From NCBI GenBank assembly GCA_021413625.1, contig JAIOPY010000022.1, positions 1 through 13,543 of the forward strand: a stretch of DNA of 13,543 bases, written 5' to 3'. A program made the translations under genes and the position numbers. The DNA is from Candidatus Nomurabacteria bacterium. Its GTDB lineage: Bacteria; Patescibacteriota; Minisyncoccia; Phycocordibacterales; UBA9973. The notes beneath the pieces were generated by a model, which searched no databases, had not been told where the DNA came from, and saw nothing but the letters and a program-made list of their open reading frames with translations. Shown here in pieces: positions 5,157 to 12,218 of the stretch; position 1 is the first letter of the stretch; every line of letters begins with the position of its first letter.

Positions 5157-7562
5157 TTAATACCCTTTATTTTTAATGATTCTCTCTAAAAATTCCAAAG
5201 GAAATATAGGCTTTTTCTCAGCCAAAGCTTGATGATAAATAACAGTAGATGGAGTAAGCCCAGGCAGAGTGTTAATTTCAATAATAATTATATTGCCTGT
5301 CTTTAGGTGGACGAAAATGTCTATTCTGGCATAACCTCGTAGCCCTATCTTGCTTGCTACTTTCTCAATAGAGTTTTTTACTTTATTTAAATTTTTAGTA
5401 GAAATAATTTCGGTCGGTGGAGGTGTGATGTTAACCCCTGTGCCACCTTGAAACTTCTCTTCTACACTCAATATTGTGTCTTCAGCAATAGTTATAGATG
5501 GTGAAAGTGATTTGATTTTATCTTTCTCTTCCAACACTCCCACCGTCATTTCCACATATCCACTTTTAGGAGTGTGTTTTATTTTTCCATCCTGAACTTT
5601 TAATTTATCCGTCTCTATAAATGACTCAAAAATAACATCCTGAACATCCCCCTCTGGCATATCTATATTATTTGGCTGGCTGGTAAAAGTTCCCCGTGGC
5701 GCTACTGGAACTTTATTTTTAATCATGGATATATATGTGGCTAGGTCTTTTTCATTAGACAACATCACCACACCAGCGGAACAACCATCTCCACGAGGTT
5801 TACCAATAATTGTTTTGGTGCCAAGTCTATCTATGAGCATTCTCCAATGAGCCTCATTTAATTCTTTAGTGATATTTTTGGGCGTATCTTTTATTTCATA
5901 AAGCGCATGTTCAGCCACTTTAACTCCATCTATCTTTGCTTTTCTTAGAATTTCATTTGTTTCCCATTTATCCATGCATAATTTAGAAACAACTGTTCCT
6001 GACCCATTGAATTTTATTTTTTTATCTTTTAAAATTTTCTGAACGGTGCCGTCTTCGCCTATACCTCCATGTAATGCTAAAAAAACAAATGGGTATTTTG
6101 AAAGAAATTCATTTAATGTGTATTTTTTAGGAGTGAAAAAATTTTCAGTAGTGTCTGTTTTTGACACGCAAAGCTTGATTTTCACTTTGTCTATCAATAA
6201 ATGGAGTCTCTCCGAATCTTTTTCAGCGTTAATGGCATTACTTATAATTTCTTCAACAGTATGGTTGAGCATATAGGAATATGGTAATTCCCAAACCTCT
6301 CTATTTTTACCAAGTAAATATGGATAAGGTTTATAAATAGCAGAGCCTCGTAATTTAAGCCAAACATTAGTACCACTCATAAGCGATACTTGTTTTTCTG
6401 CTGTTTCACCCCCAAACAACACTGCAACAGGTTTACGTGTTTTGGAATTAAAAACATCCTCAATTCTTTCATCCATGCCACGATTTAAAAAAGCATTGTT
6501 AAGCAAAAAACGGAAAAAATCTTGGTGTGAGAAACCCAAACGAGACGATTGTAGAAATAAGAAACTATTTTGTTCCATACCTGAAATAGGATTAAAATCT
6601 GAAAACCAAATATTCCCATCAGGCATTAAAAACCCATCAAAACGAGCAAAATCTCTCATACCAAAAACTGAAAACAATTGTTCTGCTTGTATTTGGATTT
6701 TTTCTATAACTTCATTCCCAAATCTAGGCGGGCAATGATAAACAACTTGGCGAGTCGGTAGATATTTTTTACGAAAATCAAAAAATTGGTTTTGGTCATA
6801 TTCCACTTCAATTTCAGTTGGCAATACTGCGACAGGCATACCTAGCTTATTTTGCAAAATTATGACAGTAAACTCACGACCTTCCGCAAATTTTTCTACC
6901 ACTACACGAGTATCCATCCTTTTACTAAAAAGTATTGCTGCACTCTCCACCGCATCTTGTACGTTTTCCACTGAAAAAACTCCAATACTAGAACCTCCAG
7001 AAGCAGGCTTTACTATTGCTCTTTTTATTTTCTCGTCATCCCAGAATTTTCTTACTTTATTTTCAATATCTTTTTTACTATCTGTAATCTTAAGCACAAT
7101 AGAATGAGGAGCATAAAACCCTTTGGTGCGTATGTATTCGTTGGCTTTATGTTTATCAAAAGCCATTTTGCAAGATGCCGAAGAAGAGCCAATAAAAGGT
7201 ATTTTATTATCTTCTAAAAAAGATTGAATTTCTCCATCCTCTCCAAAAGTGCCATGAATACATGGAAAAACCACATCTACTTGTTTTAAAGTTTTTAGCA
7301 GTGAAGCTGTGGTAAGTTCTTTACCAGTTTTTTTTAATTTAAAATCAAAATCACTTGGAGTATTAGAATAAAGTTGAGCTGTAGATATTTTATAAGGTTG
7401 TTTTTTTTCGTTAAAATATATAGGGACAATTTCTACACCTAAACTACCTAAATGGTCTAATACACTTCTAGCAGAGTTAAGAGAAATACCTCGCTCTAAA
7501 GAAGGTCCGCCACAAAGCACAGCTACCGAGATTTCCTTGTTTTCTTTATGTTTCTTAGTCAT
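5157..7562 (-). CDS. ddl: Tandem D-alanine--D-alanine ligase fusion (two Ddl units in one protein)
   Basis: Ddl is an ATP-grasp enzyme that joins two D-Ala for the peptidoglycan stem peptide. At 801 aa this protein is more than twice the usual 300-370 and holds two complete units. Unit 1 (about 12-370) has GGPSLERGIS (18-27), HGTFGEDG (103-110), KPASGGSSIG (185-194), ARFDG (306-310) and a metal-site segment DFNPISG (322-328). Unit 2 (about 377-800) has GGETAEKQVS (384-393), HGGIGEDG (498-505), KPRGDGCSAG (588-597), ARIDIF (745-750) and EINTLPG (762-768), the canonical metal motif. Unit 1 has Asp322 for the usual Glu and lacks the Thr-Leu-Pro-Gly of that motif, so it may be altered or have another amino acid substrate. 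Unit 2 has an extra acidic/Gly segment around 610-700. rpmG follows after 40 nt. Confidence 0.9.
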   Translation of the reverse strand: MTKKHKENKEISVAVLCGGPSLERGISLNSARSVLDHLGSLGVEIVPIYFNEKKQPYKISTAQLYSNTPSDFDFKLKKTGKELTTASLLKTLKQVDVVFPCIHGTFGEDGEIQSFLEDNKIPFIGSSSASCKMAFDKHKANEYIRTKGFYAPHSIVLKITDSKKDIENKVRKFWDDEKIKRAIVKPASGGSSIGVFSVENVQDAVESAAILFSKRMDTRVVVEKFAEGREFTVIILQNKLGMPVAVLPTEIEVEYDQNQFFDFRKKYLPTRQVVYHCPPRFGNEVIEKIQIQAEQLFSVFGMRDFARFDGFLMPDGNIWFSDFNPISGMEQNSFLFLQSSRLGFSHQDFFRFLLNNAFLNRGMDERIEDVFNSKTRKPVAVLFGGETAEKQVSLMSGTNVWLKLRGSAIYKPYPYLLGKNREVWELPYSYMLNHTVEEIISNAINAEKDSERLHLLIDKVKIKLCVSKTDTTENFFTPKKYTLNEFLSKYPFVFLALHGGIGEDGTVQKILKDKKIKFNGSGTVVSKLCMDKWETNEILRKAKIDGVKVAEHALYEIKDTPKNITKELNEAHWRMLIDRLGTKTIIGKPRGDGCSAGVVMLSNEKDLATYISMIKNKVPVAPRGTFTSQPNNIDMPEGDVQDVIFESFIETDKLKVQDGKIKHTPKSGYVEMTVGVLEEKDKIKSLSPSITIAEDTILSVEEKFQGGTGVNITPPPTEIISTKNLNKVKNSIEKVASKIGLRGYARIDIFVHLKTGNIIIIEINTLPGLTPSTVIYHQALAEKKPIFPLEFLERIIKNKGY

Positions 7563-7594
7563 TTTTGCAAAAAATTAAGCCTAAAACAACCTTT

Positions 7595-7623
7595 ATTTTA
7601 AAGGAAAAATAAAAAAATAGCAA
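7595..7623 (-). promoter_or_regulatory. Promoter of the ddl fusion gene
   Basis: Minus strand: TTGCTA (7623-7618, 4/6) with exactly 17 nt to TAAAAT (7600-7595, 5/6). The start site would be near 7588, giving an AT-rich leader of about 25 nt without a clear Shine-Dalgarno. The -10 lies in the small inverted repeat CCTTTA/TAAAGG. Confidence 0.5.
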
Positions 7624-7629
7624 AAATTA

Positions 7630-7638
7630 TGTGGATAA
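7630..7638 (-). promoter_or_regulatory. Single consensus DnaA box upstream of the ddl promoter
   Basis: TTATCCACA on the minus strand is identical to the strong DnaA-box consensus (TTATnCACA). It lies 6 nt upstream of the proposed -35 of ddl. Only one such site was noticed in the window, so it could be chance in AT-rich DNA; a regulatory role is inference. Confidence 0.3.
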
Positions 7639-7657
7639 ATCAAATTTTTTGCAAAAT

Positions 7658-8398
7658 TTATTTAACTGACAAAATTACATCTTTTAAATTTTTAGAAGGA
7701 CTAGTTAAATTCTTGCAGCCATCCTTGGTAATTAAAACCATATCCTCTATTCTAACTCCACCAAAACCTTTCAAATAGATTCCTGGCTCTACCGTCATTA
7801 CACAACCAACTGGTAAAATGTCTGTGCTTTTTGGTTTAAAATTTGGCCATTCGTGAATCACAGTTCCTACTCCATGGCCTAAACCATGCTGAAAGTTTTT
7901 CTTGCCATATTTTTTATTTAAAAATGTCCTAGCTGTTTTATCAATAATCCAAGCTCGTCTCTCCCCTGTTTTTAATTTTTTGAAAGTGAGCTCTTGTGCT
8001 TTTAACACGTCCAAATAAACTTTTTGTTGTTTTTTGGTAGGTTCTCCCCAAAAATAAGTACGGGTCATATCCGAACAATAATGGTTTACAGTACAGCCAA
8101 AATCAAACATTATTATGTCTCCTTTCTTTAATTTAGTTTGAATGGTAGGTTCGTGGTGAATATTGGCAGTGTTTTTACTAAAAGAAACAATAGGCGAAAA
8201 TGCTAAAATTGGCGCACCATATTTTATGAAAGACTTTTTAATAAAATTAGCAACTTCAACTTCGCTAATCCCAGTTTTTAAAAAAATTAAAACATCACGT
8301 AACACTTTTTCACTTATTTTTTGAGCTTTTACTATATTGGCAAGTTCTTTTTTACTTTTAACTGCCCGAACTTCATGAATTAATTTTATTTTCTTCAT
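7658..8398 (-). CDS. M24 family metallopeptidase (Xaa-Pro aminopeptidase/dipeptidase-like)
   Basis: M24 'pita-bread' enzymes cleave N-terminal residues, for example Xaa-Pro bonds or the initiator Met. The five metal ligands are all present: Asp99 (MFDFG), Asp110 (SDMTRT), His175 (HGLGHGVG), Glu204 (EPGIY) and Glu218 (RIEDM). His81/His82 in NIHHEP match the substrate-binding His of the aminopeptidase P branch. At 246 aa it is only the catalytic domain and lacks the N-terminal creatinase-like domain of full PepP/PepQ. The HxxGH and RIED motifs favour the Xaa-Pro branch over methionine aminopeptidase, but exact specificity is unsure. It lies 44 nt downstream of the S2P protease gene, probably in the same operon; that gap holds an imperfect CCTTATTCG/CGAATAGG hairpin (8413-8431) without a T-tract. 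Confidence 0.85.
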   Translation of the reverse strand: MKKIKLIHEVRAVKSKKELANIVKAQKISEKVLRDVLIFLKTGISEVEVANFIKKSFIKYGAPILAFSPIVSFSKNTANIHHEPTIQTKLKKGDIIMFDFGCTVNHYCSDMTRTYFWGEPTKKQQKVYLDVLKAQELTFKKLKTGERRAWIIDKTARTFLNKKYGKKNFQHGLGHGVGTVIHEWPNFKPKSTDILPVGCVMTVEPGIYLKGFGGVRIEDMVLITKDGCKNLTSPSKNLKDVILSVK

Positions 8399-8442
8399 AA
8401 TTTAACTATTTACCTATTCGGGCGAATAAGGCTTAAAGATTA

Positions 8443-9540
8443 TTAGAATAATTTAACGATATCGTGATAAGTAACAATGCCCATAAGCAGAAGCAAGGCG
8501 CAAAAACCAATTACATTTACAGTGTTAGCAAACTTTGGATTTAAGCGCGAACCTTTAATTTTTTCAATCAATAAAAATAGAAGTCTGCCACCATCAAGCG
8601 CTGGAAATGGAGCTAGGTTTATAATTGCTAAGTTTATAGAAATTAGTGCCGTAAAAGAAAGTAAATACACGAAACCAAACTGGTAAGCATCTCCAACTAT
8701 ACCCACCATACCAACTGGTCCAGTAACTGCAGAAAAGCTACCTTTCGCCTGTAAACCGTCAACTATAAGCCTATAAAGCCCCACAGCTGTGTTTTTAGAG
8801 ACAAATAGGGTTAACTTCATGCCCTCTTTAAAAGCTGACAAAATAGGCAGTTTAGCGATACCTATTTGGTCCATGCTTATACCTATGAAAGGCTCGCCGT
8901 CACCCCCACGGAGAGATGGGGTTATGTTTGTATAATTAATATCTGGGTTCTTGCCACGTAAATACCCTATTTCTATTTCTTTACTACTTACAACAATAGA
9001 TTTAACAGTAGCAGCGCTGATGTAAGTGGTGGACTGTCCTTGGTCGTTTTTTATGAAAACAATTTTATCTCCAGATTTCAATCCGGCACTCATTGCTGGA
9101 GATTCAGGTGTAACAGAAATAACTACTAAATTTATATCTTTCAAATTATCTCCGGCAATATTACTACCAACCGAGGTTGGTAACCCTGACATAAAACCAA
9201 AAGAAAATAAAAACCAAGCCAAGACAAAGTTGGCAAAAACTCCTGCAAACAGAACAATCGCTTGTTGCCATTTTGGTTTATTAACAAAACTTCTGTGTTT
9301 ATCGGGGCCATTGGTATTTTCTTCATCTGGATTTTCACCAAAAATTTTAACAAAACCACCTAAAGGAAATAAATTAAAAGTATATTCAGTTTCACCGAAC
9401 TTTTTACCAAATAATTTAGGCGGAAAACCAAAACCAAATTCATCTACTCTAATACCAAACTTTTTTGCAGAATAAAAATGCCCAAACTCGTGGACTATCA
9501 CTAACACCAATAAAATAACTAAGAAAATTAAAATATTCAT
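8443..9540 (-). CDS. rseP: RIP metalloprotease RseP (site-2 protease, M50 family)
   Basis: An intramembrane zinc protease that cuts membrane-bound anti-sigma factors or signal peptide remnants inside the bilayer. The 365-aa protein opens with a hydrophobic segment holding HEFGH (17-21), the zinc site. A second hydrophobic segment follows at about 95-115, then a single PDZ domain (about 125-195), and near the end a membrane segment with NLAPFPALDGG (308-318), which gives the third zinc ligand, Asp316. A last membrane helix is at about 343-358. The usual E. coli form has two PDZ domains; one is typical of shorter homologues. The ATG is 3 nt after the frr stop, with no separate promoter or clear ribosome binding site, so it is likely read from frr by coupling. 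The frr-rseP pairing recalls the frr...rseP cluster of many bacteria. Confidence 0.92.
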   Translation of the reverse strand: MNILIFLVILLVLVIVHEFGHFYSAKKFGIRVDEFGFGFPPKLFGKKFGETEYTFNLFPLGGFVKIFGENPDEENTNGPDKHRSFVNKPKWQQAIVLFAGVFANFVLAWFLFSFGFMSGLPTSVGSNIAGDNLKDINLVVISVTPESPAMSAGLKSGDKIVFIKNDQGQSTTYISAATVKSIVVSSKEIEIGYLRGKNPDINYTNITPSLRGGDGEPFIGISMDQIGIAKLPILSAFKEGMKLTLFVSKNTAVGLYRLIVDGLQAKGSFSAVTGPVGMVGIVGDAYQFGFVYLLSFTALISINLAIINLAPFPALDGGRLLFLLIEKIKGSRLNPKFANTVNVIGFCALLLLMGIVTYHDIVKLF

Positions 9541-9543
9541 ATA

Positions 9544-10095
9544 TTACCCCATTACTTCCTTCTCCTTCTTTTCAAAAATTGCTTCTAGGTTGCCATTAGT
9601 TTCATCTACAACTTTTTGCAAATCATCTTTTGCTCTAAACTTTTCATCTTCAGTCATCTTTGCTTCTTTTTCTTTTTCTTGAACGTCTTCCCAAACTCGC
9701 TCCCGTTCCCTACGCACACTGATACGCGCTTCTTCTAATTTTTCTTTTAGGATTTTAACTAGAGATTGCCTAGTTTCAGTAGTGAGTTGAGGAAATATTA
9801 CTCTAATGCCAGACTCATCTGTAGCAACAGAAAGCCCTAGGTTTGACGCCATAATAGCTTTTTCTATATCTTTCAACTGCCCCTTATCCCAAGGCGCAAT
9901 ACGCAGTGTTTTAGGGTCTTCAATAGAAACAGAAGCAACATTTTTAATTGGCATAAAAGAACCATAAGATTCCACAGAAACACCATCTAATACCATTGGC
10001 GAAGCTCGCCCGACATTAAGCTGGCTATATTCTTTGCTTAAAAATTCTTCTACTTTTTTGAGTTCCGTCTTTAAACTGGAAAAGTTATATTGCAT
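9544..10095 (-). CDS. frr: Ribosome recycling factor
   Basis: RRF splits the post-termination 70S ribosome together with EF-G. At 183 aa the length is normal (about 185). Features are NVGRASP (27-33), the beta-rich domain II with SIEDPKTLRIAPWD, and the long helical domain I return with an RRERERVWEDV stretch, both family hallmarks. The start at 10095 is fixed by TATAAT, a perfect -10, preceded by TG-A and ending 6 nt before the ATG; no ribosome binding site is present, so the mRNA should be leaderless. The promoter sits immediately behind the intrinsic terminator that ends the GC-rich segment upstream. rseP follows after 3 nt. Confidence 0.96.
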   Translation of the reverse strand: MQYNFSSLKTELKKVEEFLSKEYSQLNVGRASPMVLDGVSVESYGSFMPIKNVASVSIEDPKTLRIAPWDKGQLKDIEKAIMASNLGLSVATDESGIRVIFPQLTTETRQSLVKILKEKLEEARISVRRERERVWEDVQEKEKEAKMTEDEKFRAKDDLQKVVDETNGNLEAIFEKKEKEVMG

Positions 10096-10101
10096 AAATT
10101 C

Positions 10102-10110
10102 ATTATATCA
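10102..10110 (-). promoter_or_regulatory. Extended -10 promoter of frr (leaderless)
   Basis: Minus strand TGA then TATAAT (10107-10102), a perfect extended -10. It ends 6 nt before the frr ATG. The region where a -35 would lie is the T-tract of the upstream terminator, consistent with an extended -10 that needs no -35. Confidence 0.7.
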
Positions 10111-10118
10111 AAATTTGC

Positions 10119-10157
10119 AAAAAAAAGAAGGGCAACACGACGACCGTGCCACCCTTC
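10119..10157 (-). terminator. Strong intrinsic terminator at the end of the GC-rich segment
   Basis: On the minus strand GAAGGGTGGCACG (10157-10145) and CGTGTTGCCCTTC (10139-10127) form a 13-bp stem, three pairs being G-U, around a 5-nt loop. Eight T follow directly (10126-10119). It would end the mreB-delta' transcript just before the frr promoter. Confidence 0.85.
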
Positions 10158-10497
10158 GCAACCGCCGACCCACTAGTTGAGAATCGGCTGAACTGTGGAT
10201 GAAACAAACTTCAAGACTGCTGTCCGCCCGTCCGGGAGTTGAACCAGAACCTCGTCTGGTCCGACTACTCGCACGGGAAGAACAGGCAACGCAGTCTCGT
10301 GCGGGTTGAGGTCACGAATCTCCTTCGTGACATCGCACGAAATCTGGATTTCGCCGTTGAGGCGACCCACGTCCTGCCCATCAATGGACAGAATAACGTG
10401 AGCCCGGAATTTCCGTTCGGGCGCGGGTTCGTTGTGCATCAGGGCTTCGCGCCGCGCCGCCAAAGCCAGGCTCGTGCTCGCCGAACATACCGCCACA
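10119..10497 (-). other. GC-rich island of likely foreign origin, with a small ORF, hairpins and its own terminator
   Basis: Counting 10141-10500 gives 215 G+C of 360 (about 60%), against about 37% in the next 60 bases and an AT-rich window in general. The right edge, near 10495-10505, falls at the last codons of the delta' domain; the left edge is the terminator. Codon third positions on the minus strand are GC-rich and the reading frame is continuous, so minus is the likely coding strand. A possible separate start (ATG, 10439) would give an 88-aa protein containing GPDEVLVQLPDGRTAVLKF. I do not recognise the family. No terminal repeats, target duplications or transposase are visible. A chimeric assembly is an alternative. 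Confidence 0.6.
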
Positions 10498-11171
10498 GAC
10501 TCCATTAAACTTTTAGCAGAAGAGCCTGGTTGGCGAAGAAATTTACGAACCTTGAAAAAATGTTTCAAACAAACTCCTAGTGAACTAGACTGACTTTTAA
10601 GAAATTTTGAATGCAAAGAAACTTCAAGAGCATTTAAAAAGTTCAGTGCTTTGGAACGAGGAGAGTCAGAAGACAAAATTTCCTCCTCCTCTTCTGCCTC
10701 AGATAGCAACTCTTTAATAAAATCAATTCTATCTTTTATAGAACTCGCAATAAATCCTTCAGCTTCTTTTTTCTTAGAGTCTTTGCTCGTCTTAATTAAG
10801 AAAAATCTTGAAATAAAAGTCGGTATTAAAACATTGGCGTCAGGAATAATTAAAAAAAAGTGAGTATTTTCTATAGGTTCTTCAAACATTTTTAATAAAG
10901 TATTTTGCGCCTCTAGTAAAATATTATTTGCAGAAATTATAAATATTTTTTTACTAGTAGACATTGCTTTATCGTTACTAAAAGATTTTAAATTTCGCGC
11001 ATCTTCAACTTTCAATGAATCTAATTGAATATGACAAAAATCTGGATTAGCAATAGTTTCTACGCCTAAATTTTTCACCAAATCTATTATTTCTGGTAAA
11101 ACTCCTTCCTGCAAACCCTCAACAAGGTAGGCATGGTGCAAATTATTTTTATCTATATGTTTAAAAATCAT
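10173..11171 (-). CDS. holB: DNA polymerase III delta' subunit, with a fused GC-rich C-terminal tail
   Basis: Delta' is part of the clamp loader that places the sliding clamp on DNA. Residues 1 to about 225 look like a small bacterial delta': LHHAYLVEG at the start (11-19), a degenerate nucleotide site without a Walker A, LLEAQNTLLKMFEEP (85-99), the SRC-like element S121-R122-F123, and a helical collar ending in LRQPGSSAKSLMES. Patescibacterial delta' proteins are expected to end within a few residues of this point. Instead the frame runs on for about 107 residues of quite different composition (Val, Pro, Asp, Arg-rich; GC-rich codons) from 10496 to the stop at 10173. The tail has no similarity I can name. 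The start overlaps the mreB stop (ATGA), so the gene is cotranscribed with mreB and ends at the terminator below. The domain call is firm for the first part only. Confidence 0.75.
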   Translation of the reverse strand: MIFKHIDKNNLHHAYLVEGLQEGVLPEIIDLVKNLGVETIANPDFCHIQLDSLKVEDARNLKSFSNDKAMSTSKKIFIISANNILLEAQNTLLKMFEEPIENTHFFLIIPDANVLIPTFISRFFLIKTSKDSKKKEAEGFIASSIKDRIDFIKELLSEAEEEEEILSSDSPRSKALNFLNALEVSLHSKFLKSQSSSLGVCLKHFFKVRKFLRQPGSSAKSLMESVAVCSASTSLALAARREALMHNEPAPERKFRAHVILSIDGQDVGRLNGEIQISCDVTKEIRDLNPHETALPVLPVRVVGPDEVLVQLPDGRTAVLKFVSSTVQPILN

Positions 11172-12181
11172 TTTTTACTAATGACTGCTTTTTTATAAAC
11201 ATCTAAGTGTTCAAGGGCAATACCGCTACCTTTAACTACACAATATAAAGGGTCTTCTGCAAGAATTGCCTTCACTCCAGTTTTCCTGTAAACCAAATCT
11301 GTTAAATTGCGCAATTGAGAAGAACCACCAGTCATGATTATTCCATAATCCATAATATCAGAAGCTAGCTCTGGCGGAGTCTCTTGTAAAACATCTTTAA
11401 TTGCTTTTATAATATGTTTTAGTTCAGTATCTATTGCTTTCACTATTTCATTTGTGCCAACTTGCGCGGAACGAGGCAGCCCTTGAATAAAATCTCTACC
11501 CTTGATTGTAACCCGAAGCTCTTCTTCTAGTGGCACAGCTGCGCCTATTTTAATTTTTACTTCTTCCGCTGTTCTATCACCTATCGCTAGGTTAAAAGTT
11601 TTTTTAATGTAGTCTGCTATCGCTTGGTCAATTTTATTTCCGGCGCATTTTACAGAAGTAGAAGCAACAATTCCTCCAAGTGAGATTACTGCCACATCTG
11701 TGGTGCCTCCACCTATATCAACTACCATGTACCCTTTTGATTCATAAATCGGAATACCAGCGCCTATCGCTGCTAATATTGGTTCTTTAACCACATAAGC
11801 ATTTTTTGCCCCAGCGCGGATGGCAGCTTCCACCACTGCTCTACGTTCGGTTGAAGTAACTCCAGCTGGAACAGAGACCATTACATCTGGTTTAAAAATA
11901 TTAAATTTGCCCATTGCTTTATTTATAAAATATTTAAGCATGGCTTCAGTAACACGATAATCCGCAATCACACCGTCCTTCATCGGACGGTAAGTGATTA
12001 TAGAATCAGGCGTTTTGCCAATCATGTTTTTAGCTTCAACTCCAATAGCCAGAATTTTATTGTCTTGTTCGGAAACAGCCACCACTGAAGGTTCATCTAA
12101 AACAATGCCTTTACCAGGTAAAAAAACCAAAGTGTTGGCGGTGCCTAAATCTATGCCTAATTTTCGTGAAAAAATTCCCAT
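11168..12181 (-). CDS. mreB: Rod shape-determining protein MreB
   Basis: MreB is the bacterial actin that guides peptidoglycan synthesis along the cell side wall. At 337 aa the length is normal. Actin-fold nucleotide motifs are clear: LGIDLGTANT (8-17), VVDIGGGTTDVA (153-164) with the phosphate-2 loop, and GIIMTGGSSQL near 285-295. KPDVMVSVPAG (97-107) and the ERRAVVEAA segment are typical of MreB. The start at 12181 is supported by an extended -10 (TGATATATT) ending 6 nt upstream; no Shine-Dalgarno exists, so the mRNA is predicted to be leaderless. The stop overlaps the delta' start by 4 nt (ATGA). mreC and mreD, often next to mreB, are not here. It is divergent from the small gene at 12219. 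Confidence 0.96.
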   Translation of the reverse strand: MGIFSRKLGIDLGTANTLVFLPGKGIVLDEPSVVAVSEQDNKILAIGVEAKNMIGKTPDSIITYRPMKDGVIADYRVTEAMLKYFINKAMGKFNIFKPDVMVSVPAGVTSTERRAVVEAAIRAGAKNAYVVKEPILAAIGAGIPIYESKGYMVVDIGGGTTDVAVISLGGIVASTSVKCAGNKIDQAIADYIKKTFNLAIGDRTAEEVKIKIGAAVPLEEELRVTIKGRDFIQGLPRSAQVGTNEIVKAIDTELKHIIKAIKDVLQETPPELASDIMDYGIIMTGGSSQLRNLTDLVYRKTGVKAILAEDPLYCVVKGSGIALEHLDVYKKAVISKK

Positions 12182-12187
12182 AAAAGA

Positions 12188-12196
12188 AATATATCA
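12188..12196 (-). promoter_or_regulatory. Extended -10 promoter of mreB (leaderless)
   Basis: Minus strand TGA then TATATT (12193-12188; 5/6), ending 6 nt before the mreB ATG. Its TG comes from one arm of the palindrome CACATTTGTG (12195-12204). Confidence 0.65.
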
Positions 12197-12202
12197 CATT
12201 TG

Positions 12203-12211
12203 TGCTAAAAT
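12203..12211 (+). promoter_or_regulatory. Extended -10 promoter of the small gene/lysA (leaderless)
   Basis: TGC then TAAAAT (12206-12211; 5/6). Seven nt later comes the ATG at 12219, so transcription should start at that ATG. Its TG is the right arm of CACATTTGTG, whose left arm serves the mreB promoter. The final T of the hexamer is the T of the earlier ATG at 12210, which would therefore not be in the mRNA. Confidence 0.6.
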
Positions 12212-12218
12212 GAAAGAA

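Noticed and set aside
7563..7657. Origin of replication near parB/DnaA box
   Set aside because: Only one DnaA box and no dnaA/dnaN genes or box cluster; AT-richness is general here.
7643..7661. Terminator after the M24 gene
   Set aside because: The palindrome around TTTTGCAAAA is AT-only and weak; similar TTTTGCAAAA/TTTGCAAA motifs recur at 7563 and 10113 in other contexts, so it was not called.
10140..10500. Insertion sequence or integron cassette
   Set aside because: No transposase, integrase, terminal inverted repeats, target duplication or attC-like fold could be made out.
10239..10508. 89-codon plus-strand reading frame in the GC-rich island
   Set aside because: GC-rich DNA leaves several frames open; the minus frame has a more protein-like sequence, GC-rich third positions and the terminator in the right orientation.
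11994..12209. Upstream extension of the 107-aa gene
   Set aside because: It is antisense to the mreB coding sequence and would skip the promoter at 12203-12211.
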